Assembly: GCA_947451475.1 (NCBI GenBank)
Contig: CANFZC010000004.1
Location: 1-64,000, forward strand
Direction: 5' to 3'
Origin: Flavobacteriaceae bacterium
Lineage (GTDB): Bacteria > Bacteroidota > Bacteroidia > Flavobacteriales > Flavobacteriaceae
Length of the DNA: 64,000 bases
The translations under genes and the position numbers were made by a program. The notes beneath the pieces are model-generated. The model saw nothing but the letters and a program-made list of their open reading frames with translations. It was not told where the DNA came from and did not search any database. Shown here in pieces: positions 57,234 through 64,000 of the stretch (positions are counted from its first letter, which is position 1; the number at the start of each line of letters is the position of its first letter).

Positions 57234-58346
57234 ATGAAATACTATATTATAGCGGGGGAAGCATCCGGCGATTTACACGGAGCCAATTTAATGAAGGCAC
57301 TTTATAAAGAAGATGCCTCTGCAGAAATCCGCTTTTGGGGCGGTGACTTAATGGAAGCAGTAGGCGGTACACTAGTAAAACACTACCGCGAATTAGCCTT
57401 CATGGGATTTGCCGAAGTAATCTTGAATCTAAAAACGATCCTAAACAATATCAAAATCTGCAAAGCCGATATCGAACAATTCCAGCCCGATGTCATCATC
57501 TTTATCGATTACCCAGGCTTCAACATGCGCATCGCTAAATGGGCCAAACAAAAAGGAATCAAAACCCATTACTACATAGCACCTCAAATCTGGGCATGGA
57601 AAGAAAACCGCATCAAAGCCGTTAAAAGAGATTTCGACAAACTATTCGTAATCCTCCCCTTTGAAAAAGAATTCTTCGAAATCAAACACCACTTTCCCGT
57701 AGATTTTGTAGGCCATCCCCTAATCGACGCCATCCACAATCGAACACGATCACAAGAAGCGTCCTTTAGAAACAACAACAACCTAGACGACAAACCCATC
57801 ATCGCCTTACTTCCGGGTAGCCGCAAACAAGAAATCGCCAAAATGTTATCTCTAATGTTAAGTGTAGTGGAGGATTTCAACGAATACCAATTTGTTATTG
57901 CAGGGGCTCCTAGCCAGGACTACCATTTTTACGAACAGTTTCTAACCAATAAAAACGTAAAATTCATTGCAAACCAAACCTATGACTTACTAAGCATCGC
58001 TACAGCGGCCCTAGTAACCTCCGGAACTGCTACGCTAGAAACTGCCTTATTCAAAGTACCCGAAGTCGTATGCTACAAGGGAAGCTGGGCTTCCTACCAA
58101 ATTGCAAAACGCATCATCACCCTGAAATACATCTCTCTTGTAAATCTAATTATGGATGAAGAAGTGGTAACCGAATTAATACAAGATAAGTGCACTAAAA
58201 CGAACTTAAAAACAGAACTTTCAAAACTACTCGAACCTGCCTACCGAAAGGCTTTACTCGAAAAATACGATGCCCTAGAACTTAAATTAGGTGGCATCGG
58301 GGCCAGCGACAAAACTGCTAAATTAATCTTAAAAGACCTGAATTAG
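57234..58346 (+). CDS. lpxB: lipid-A-disaccharide synthase
   Basis: IIAGEASGDLHGANLM, FIDYPGFNMRIAKW, ALLPGSRKQEI. Confidence 0.96.
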   Translation: MKYYIIAGEASGDLHGANLMKALYKEDASAEIRFWGGDLMEAVGGTLVKHYRELAFMGFAEVILNLKTILNNIKICKADIEQFQPDVIIFIDYPGFNMRIAKWAKQKGIKTHYYIAPQIWAWKENRIKAVKRDFDKLFVILPFEKEFFEIKHHFPVDFVGHPLIDAIHNRTRSQEASFRNNNNLDDKPIIALLPGSRKQEIAKMLSLMLSVVEDFNEYQFVIAGAPSQDYHFYEQFLTNKNVKFIANQTYDLLSIATAALVTSGTATLETALFKVPEVVCYKGSWASYQIAKRIITLKYISLVNLIMDEEVVTELIQDKCTKTNLKTELSKLLEPAYRKALLEKYDALELKLGGIGASDKTAKLILKDLN

Positions 58347-58369
58347 TTGGTATTAGTGTTTTAAAATGG

Positions 58370-58377
58370 TATCTTTG
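58370..58377 (+). promoter_or_regulatory. putative -7 promoter element of the NlpC/P60 gene (TATCTTTG)
   Basis: TAnnTTTG 16 nt before ATG 58394. Confidence 0.55.
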
Positions 58378-58393
58378 CAGTCAATTCTATTGG

Positions 58394-59002
58394 ATGAAAA
58401 GCATACTAAAAATAACAGTTCTACTACTTGTTTGCAGCAGCAAATTGTTCGCCGCCAACGGGACTAATTATGTTGTTTTAAAGAAGACTCTGCCCCTATT
58501 TCATATCGATTCAGTAAAAACTAACACTACGGATCCCAATAAAACAGACCCGAAAAAAACCTTCGCACTTAACACCAAAAACGAAGCCGACATCATCATC
58601 TCAGAAATGGATGAAAGCTATGTAGCCGAACAATTGATTAATGTGGCTTCAGATAATCTTGGGATCGTTTACCGCGCAGGAGGCACTACCAAAAATGGCT
58701 TTGACTGCTCTGGTTTGATTTTCTCGACCTTCAGAAAATTCGACATTACATTACCCCGATCTTCCAACGAAATGGCACTAATCGGCTCTAAAACCGACCT
58801 AAAGAATGCCAAAAAAGGAGACCTTGTTTTCTTTGTTAATCGTGGACAACACCACATCAATCACGTAGGCATGGTCGTTGAAGTTACCGAAGACGACGTG
58901 AAATTTATTCACTCTTCTACCAATAGCGGCGTAGTGATTTCATCCATGAACGAACCCTACTATAAAAGAACTTTCGTTCAAATTAACAGAGTAGTAGAAT
59001 AA
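58394..59002 (+). CDS. C40 family (NlpC/P60) peptidase
   Basis: GIVYRAGGTTKNGFDCSGLIFSTFRKFDITLPRSSNEMA, HHINHVGMVVE. Confidence 0.94.
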   Translation: MKSILKITVLLLVCSSKLFAANGTNYVVLKKTLPLFHIDSVKTNTTDPNKTDPKKTFALNTKNEADIIISEMDESYVAEQLINVASDNLGIVYRAGGTTKNGFDCSGLIFSTFRKFDITLPRSSNEMALIGSKTDLKNAKKGDLVFFVNRGQHHINHVGMVVEVTEDDVKFIHSSTNSGVVISSMNEPYYKRTFVQINRVVE

Positions 59003-59042
59003 TTTTCTTTCATTTTTAAGATTTTTCACGTACTTTAGTGAC

Positions 59043-61067
59043 ATGAAAATCTTACAATTTCCTCTTTCAAAGATTGCAATTACCTTTCTCTCTGGAATAC
59101 TTTTATTCCAATATACCCTTATTCCACCTCATTTCTTATGGATAGGCATAGTTAGTTGCGTAAGCTCTTTATTGCTTACACATTGGCGCATACTAAAAGT
59201 AAATCAATCCAAATTCCTCTTCGGAATCGCAGTAATGCTAACCGCAATACTACTAGGCTACACTACAGCGCTAATTCACAAAGAATCTCTTAGGCCTAAT
59301 CATTACACACACCTTATTAACGATAATAGCGAACATGTTCTTCAGCTTTTGGTAATTGAAAAAATAAAAAACACCACCAAAAATACCCGATATACGACAG
59401 AAGTGCTAAATATCGATACCCATAAGTGCACCGGAAAAGCAATTCTAAACATACACAATCCTAATGCGGCCAACTTTAACATAGGAACTACCCTTCTGGT
59501 CAAAGGAAATCTCTACCGAAACCGAAATATAGGCAACCCCAACGTTTTTGATTATGGTGCCTACCTAGAAAATCAAGAGATCTATGCTCAAGTCTATACC
59601 CAAAATAACCTAATCAAAACCACAGGCTACCAATCCAGCATCTGGGCCTCCTTCTCCAACTTCAGAACTAAAATCATCACAAATCTAAAACGATCCGGCA
59701 TCAATAAAACAGAATTGTTTGTCCTAAACGCATTAGTCCTCGGACAACAACAAGACATCTCGCCCGAAATAGTCAAAGAGTATCAATATGCCGGCGCCAT
59801 CCACGTGCTTTCCGTCTCAGGCTTGCATGTAGGCTTCCTCATGCTATTCATTACCTTTCTGCTAAAACCAATACCCAATTCAAGAAAAGGATCTTTGTTT
59901 AAGGCTATTGTCATCATAAGCTCCCTATGGACCTTCGCCATCATAGCAAGCCTCTCTCCTTCCATTGTCCGTTCCGTTACCATGTTCTCCTTTCTTACCA
60001 TTGGTTTATCACTAAGAAGAACCGTAGCGGTCTACCATACACTGTTAGTGTCGATTCTACTCATCCTATTATTTAAACCGTCATTCCTATTTGATGTCGG
60101 CTTTCAATTAAGCTACTTAGCCCTATTTTTTATTCTTTGGCTCCAACCCCTATTGGCGACAATCTGGACACCCAAAAACAAATTAACCTCCTACTGCTGG
60201 GACATCATCACCGTTTCCTTTGCCGCTCAACTAGGTACCATGCCGCTAAGCTTGTATTACTTCCATCAATTTCCAGGTTTGTTTTTTGTGACCAATTTAC
60301 TCATATTACCCCTAATCGGACTCATCATGGCAGTTGGAGTACTAGCAGTAGTTATAGCACTATTTACTACACTGCCTCACTTCTTAGCAAAAGCAGTAGA
60401 ACTCCTAATCGCACTACTCAACACCATTATCCACTATATTGCAACCCAAGAAGAATTTGTCCTTAGAAATATTGCCTTCTCCACAGAAATGCTATGGAGC
60501 TCCTATTTAATTATACTTTTTACAGTCCTTTGGTGGAAAAAACCAACATACCCAAAACTGATACTCTCGTTAACCAGTATCGTAGCGCTCCAACTCATTG
60601 TCATCCATCAAAACTACAACACCGCAAATAGCGCCGAATTCATAGTATTCAACATTAGAAAAAACACCCTTCTAACCGAAAGAATAGGCAACAAGGTCAC
60701 CGTTTATAGCAACGACAGCATTCGCAACACGATCGACAACAACAATACCTTACAATCCTATATAACGGGGAATTTTTGCCAACAAATAAAGGCTAAACCC
60801 ATTCAAAACCTAAACTACTTCAAACAGCAAAAAATCTTATTAATTGACAGTACAGCACTTTACCCTTTGACGAGTTCGGCCGACATAGTAATCCTAACGC
60901 AATCACCAAAACTCAATCTAGAACGATTCCTAAAACACAACAAACCCAAACAACTCATAGCAGACGGATCCAACTTTAAAAGCTATGTAAAACGCTGGAA
61001 AGCAACCTGCCTAAAACAAAAAATCCCTTTTCATTATACCAATGAAAAGGGATTCTATAAATCATAA
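59043..61067 (+). CDS. comEC: ComEC/Rec2 family competence protein
   Basis: DUF4131-like N-terminus; competence-domain YQYAGAIHVLSVSGLHVGFLM. Confidence 0.92.
   Translation: MKILQFPLSKIAITFLSGILLFQYTLIPPHFLWIGIVSCVSSLLLTHWRILKVNQSKFLFGIAVMLTAILLGYTTALIHKESLRPNHYTHLINDNSEHVLQLLVIEKIKNTTKNTRYTTEVLNIDTHKCTGKAILNIHNPNAANFNIGTTLLVKGNLYRNRNIGNPNVFDYGAYLENQEIYAQVYTQNNLIKTTGYQSSIWASFSNFRTKIITNLKRSGINKTELFVLNALVLGQQQDISPEIVKEYQYAGAIHVLSVSGLHVGFLMLFITFLLKPIPNSRKGSLFKAIVIISSLWTFAIIASLSPSIVRSVTMFSFLTIGLSLRRTVAVYHTLLVSILLILLFKPSFLFDVGFQLSYLALFFILWLQPLLATIWTPKNKLTSYCWDIITVSFAAQLGTMPLSLYYFHQFPGLFFVTNLLILPLIGLIMAVGVLAVVIALFTTLPHFLAKAVELLIALLNTIIHYIATQEEFVLRNIAFSTEMLWSSYLIILFTVLWWKKPTYPKLILSLTSIVALQLIVIHQNYNTANSAEFIVFNIRKNTLLTERIGNKVTVYSNDSIRNTIDNNNTLQSYITGNFCQQIKAKPIQNLNYFKQQKILLIDSTALYPLTSSADIVILTQSPKLNLERFLKHNKPKQLIADGSNFKSYVKRWKATCLKQKIPFHYTNEKGFYKS
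61017..61054 (-). terminator. terminator of the thioredoxin-family gene, lying inside the comEC 3' coding region
   Basis: Minus-strand sense AATCCCTTTTCATT-ggtat-AATGAAAAGGGATT-TTTTGTTTT, 14-bp perfect stem. Confidence 0.8.
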
Positions 61068-61077
61068 GGTGAGAATA

Positions 61078-61545
61078 TTACGCTTTCTTCTTGCTTAAGA
61101 TTTGATTAGCTCCAGCCAACCATACACTTGGACCACCAGCTACATAGCCAGTACTTCCTAATTTCTCCAAATTGATTTTGCCGTCTTTTTTAGAAGCATT
61201 CACAAACCATACGGTCGGATATCCTTGTATAGCAAACGTTTGTTGCAACTCCATGTTCTGTTTTTTAATCTCAGGAGATTGTGGAGTGTTTCTAGGGAAA
61301 TCCAATTCCACCAAAATAACATTGTCAGTAGCCCATTTTGTAAATTCTGGGGTCTTCATAACTTCTTTCTGCAAACGCATACACCATCCACACCAATCAC
61401 TTCCTGTAAAAAACAACAATAGGGGTTTCTTTTCTTTCTTAGATAGTTCCATGGCTTTATTCATATCCGTTTGCCAGGTCAACTCCTGTGCTTGTATCGT
61501 CATACTTCCCAATACTAGGAATAACGTAAGTGCTAATTTTTTCAT
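61078..61545 (-). CDS. thioredoxin family protein (secreted)
   Basis: Signal peptide; LLLFFTGSDWCGWCMRLQKEV (WCGWC), GYPTVWFVN. Confidence 0.92.
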   Translation of the reverse strand: MKKLALTLFLVLGSMTIQAQELTWQTDMNKAMELSKKEKKPLLLFFTGSDWCGWCMRLQKEVMKTPEFTKWATDNVILVELDFPRNTPQSPEIKKQNMELQQTFAIQGYPTVWFVNASKKDGKINLEKLGSTGYVAGGPSVWLAGANQILSKKKA

Positions 61546-61596
61546 CTTTCTAATTTTTTTATCAAATATAACAAAAAAAGTGCCAAACCAAATTGA

Positions 61597-63096
61597 CTAC
61601 TTAACTTCTTGCATTAACTTTCTAACTAAAGGGGAAATTATAATCAACACAACTCCAGCAATCAAAGCATAAAGTGCCAATTGATAATAGCCCGATGTAT
61701 AGCCCTCAAGTTTTGTCAAAGCCGACGCGTTTTCATCCGGAGAAGACATCCCAGCTCCTAATAATCCTGCTGCATACTGGCCATAAGCACTGGCCAAAAA
61801 CCACATCCCCATCATCATACCCGACAATCGCTTAGGTGATAATTTAGTCATAATAGACAAACCGATAGGTGACAAACACAACTCTCCAAAAGTAATCACA
61901 AAATAAGCCAACGTAAATATATTTAACGAGGTCAAACCATTCCCATCAGCAAAAAATTTAGTGTAATAAAACACATAAAAAGCCAACGCTAAAAACAAAA
62001 ACCCTAAACCAAACTTAATCAAAGTATTTGGCTCGATTTTACGCTTAGCCATAGCCAACCACACCAATCCTAAGATTGGACTGAAAATAATCACAAACAA
62101 GGAGTTCGAGGTATTGTTCACAATATTCGGATTAATATCAAAAAACAACAAATTGTGATGCAAATTCTCTTTGGCAAACAAAGCTAAGGATCCACCGCTC
62201 TGCTCAAAAAAGGCCCAAAATATTACCGAAAACAAAATAAAGACAAAGGCAGCAAGCAACTTGCGCTGTGCTTTACCGTCCTTCTCCATATACGTTTCAT
62301 ACAAGAAATACAATACCGCTAATGGCCCAATAGTGTACATGAAATAATCCGTATAATCCGTATTCTTAATCATGATAAAAATCAACGGAATACTAAGCAA
62401 AGCCCCAATATAAACCACTACTTCTCGCACGGTTCTTTTCTTTACCGGCATCGTCACTAAAGGAGAATCTCCTATCGGACCCAAAGATTTTTTTGTTATT
62501 ACAAAAGTGATTAACCCTATAAACATTACAACCGCGGCCGATAAAAAGGCATAACTCCAACCATAATCTTTACTGGTACCAAAATACACACAAACAGCAC
62601 CTCCCAATAATGCACCGATATTAATACCCGAATAGAATAATCCAAATCCAGCATCTCGACGACTATCACCTTCTTTATACAACTCGCCCACCATCGACGA
62701 AATATTAGGTTTGAAAAATCCTGTCCCAATAATAGACAAGGTGATTCCTAAATAAAATAAATCCTGTGGCGAAAAAGCAATCAATAAGTTTCCCGCTATC
62801 ATCACTATACCGCCAAACAATAAGGACTTTTTAAATCCTAATATCTTATCCGCAAAGATCCCTCCTATAAAAGTAAAAGCATATACAAAAGCTTGTATCG
62901 CGCCGTACTTCAAATTAGCATCTTTATCAGACAAGGACAACCCCAATAATTTATCCGCCATAAAAATGGTCAATACACCACGCATCCCATAAAAACAAAA
63001 ACGCTCCCACATCTCTACAGTAAATAAATACCATAACTGTTTAGGATACTTCCCTTCAAAATTCTGAATGTGCTCTAAAGTCAATTTTTCACTCAT
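61597..63096 (-). CDS. peptide MFS transporter (POT family)
   Basis: WERFCFYGMRGVLTIFM, FYSGINIGALLGGAVCVYFG, FGELCLSPIGLSIMTKLSPKRL. Confidence 0.95.
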   Translation of the reverse strand: MSEKLTLEHIQNFEGKYPKQLWYLFTVEMWERFCFYGMRGVLTIFMADKLLGLSLSDKDANLKYGAIQAFVYAFTFIGGIFADKILGFKKSLLFGGIVMIAGNLLIAFSPQDLFYLGITLSIIGTGFFKPNISSMVGELYKEGDSRRDAGFGLFYSGINIGALLGGAVCVYFGTSKDYGWSYAFLSAAVVMFIGLITFVITKKSLGPIGDSPLVTMPVKKRTVREVVVYIGALLSIPLIFIMIKNTDYTDYFMYTIGPLAVLYFLYETYMEKDGKAQRKLLAAFVFILFSVIFWAFFEQSGGSLALFAKENLHHNLLFFDINPNIVNNTSNSLFVIIFSPILGLVWLAMAKRKIEPNTLIKFGLGFLFLALAFYVFYYTKFFADGNGLTSLNIFTLAYFVITFGELCLSPIGLSIMTKLSPKRLSGMMMGMWFLASAYGQYAAGLLGAGMSSPDENASALTKLEGYTSGYYQLALYALIAGVVLIIISPLVRKLMQEVK

Positions 63097-63116
63097 CGTA
63101 ACTAATTTAAAATAAC

Positions 63117-63143
63117 AAACCTACAAGCATCGCTTGTAGGTTT
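63117..63143. terminator. intergenic hairpin between two tandem POT genes
   Basis: AAACCTACAAGC-atc-GCTTGTAGGTTT; weak U tail, so may be a processing/stability hairpin instead. Confidence 0.5.
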
Positions 63144-63172
63144 GAAAGATATAAAAATATTTTAGAATTGTA

Positions 63173-64000
63173 TTAGCGGTTTTCAACTTCTAAATCAATA
63201 CCCTCAACATGATCATTGTGCATTCTTTTTTCTAACCACGAACTCAACACAAACAAGATCGCTGCAGCAGCACCCGACATGATAATGAATAACACGAAAA
63301 ACTCATATAAATTCGTAATTTGAAATCCTAAGAATTGCGTAGCACCGCCAGCGCCATCTTCTCCACCTGGAATCAAAGCACTCAAAGTACCTGCAAATTT
63401 ATTAGCTGCAGCATTCGCCAAAAACCAAGTCCCCATCATCAAAGAAGATAAACGCAAAGGAGCCAATTTAGACACCATCGACAATCCAATAGGAGACAAA
63501 CACAATTCACCTATAGTGTGAATTACATATAAACCTACTAACCACCACATAGATACTTTTTCTCCAAGTCCCAATCCTTTAACAGCGATTGCAATAACAA
63601 CATATCCCATAGCAACCAATCCTAATCCAATAGCCATTTTTTTAGGAGACGACGGCTCTAATTTTCTGGCATATAAATAGCCCCATACGATGGTCATAAT
63701 AGGTGCAAGCGAAATAACAGCTAACGGATTAACCGATTGAAAGTAAGAGGCAGGCATTTCCCAACCAAAAATCGTACGCTCGGTCTGTCTATCGGCAAAC
63801 AAAGTCAATGAAGCTCCTGCTTGCTCAAAAGCTCCCCAAAAGAAAATCACGAAGAAAGCTAATATGAAAATTACTGAAATTCTTTGCGTCTCAATTTTAC
63901 TCAAACTCTTATCGCTAAAAATAATGATTGGCATCGCAACCATAGATCCATAAATGAAATAGCTAATAATATCTACATCACTTTGGAACATTTGCTTGAA
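63173..64000 (-). CDS. peptide MFS transporter (POT family), partial at window end
   Basis: GELCLSPIGLSMVSKLAPLRLSSLMMGTWFLANA; no start within window. Confidence 0.92.
   Translation of the reverse strand, partial: FKQMFQSDVDIISYFIYGSMVAMPIIIFSDKSLSKIETQRISVIFILAFFVIFFWGAFEQAGASLTLFADRQTERTIFGWEMPASYFQSVNPLAVISLAPIMTIVWGYLYARKLEPSSPKKMAIGLGLVAMGYVVIAIAVKGLGLGEKVSMWWLVGLYVIHTIGELCLSPIGLSMVSKLAPLRLSSLMMGTWFLANAAANKFAGTLSALIPGGEDGAGGATQFLGFQITNLYEFFVLFIIMSGAAAAILFVLSSWLEKRMHNDHVEGIDLEVENR

Noticed and set aside
61597-64000. Two adjacent POT transporters as a mobile duplication
   Set aside because: The two proteins are clearly diverged and separated by a normal spacer; tandem paralogues of this family are ordinary.

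Overview
The window is a 64 kb AT-rich chromosomal segment from a Flavobacterium-like member of the Bacteroidetes. Evidence for the lineage includes gliding/T9SS genes gldA and porT, TAnnTTTG-type promoters, a two-ORF MetH, GLPGLI and DUF5686 proteins. It is mostly housekeeping: a Phe/Tyr biosynthesis operon, methionine/SAM genes, an apparent N-glycan-degradation operon, membrane pyrophosphatase, PDH E1-beta, etfBA, thyA/folA, menaquinone methyltransferase, accD, purH, mreBCD-mrdA-rodA, surE-lpxB, comEC and two POT transporters. I saw no rRNA, tRNA, CRISPR array, IS element or defence island. The best non-annotated signals are regulatory. (1) A 29-aa Phe/Tyr-rich leader peptide (MRTFNTYYNYFFYFFFGQKKGLVLCYVKK) precedes a GNRA-loop terminator and has a complementary antiterminator, i.e. 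a classical attenuator ahead of the pheA operon. (2) A SAM-I riboswitch (metH-metF side) and a SAM-II-like riboswitch (metK side) lie back to back in one intergenic region. (3) A ~1.6 kb accessory segment (UspA, membrane protein, acidic small protein, startless ORF) is bracketed by a perfect 16-bp direct repeat. (4) A six-unit heptamer repeat array lies in frame inside metH. (5) The membrane pyrophosphatase carries a Cys-rich C-terminal tail. All family calls come from reading the supplied translations; no database search was run.
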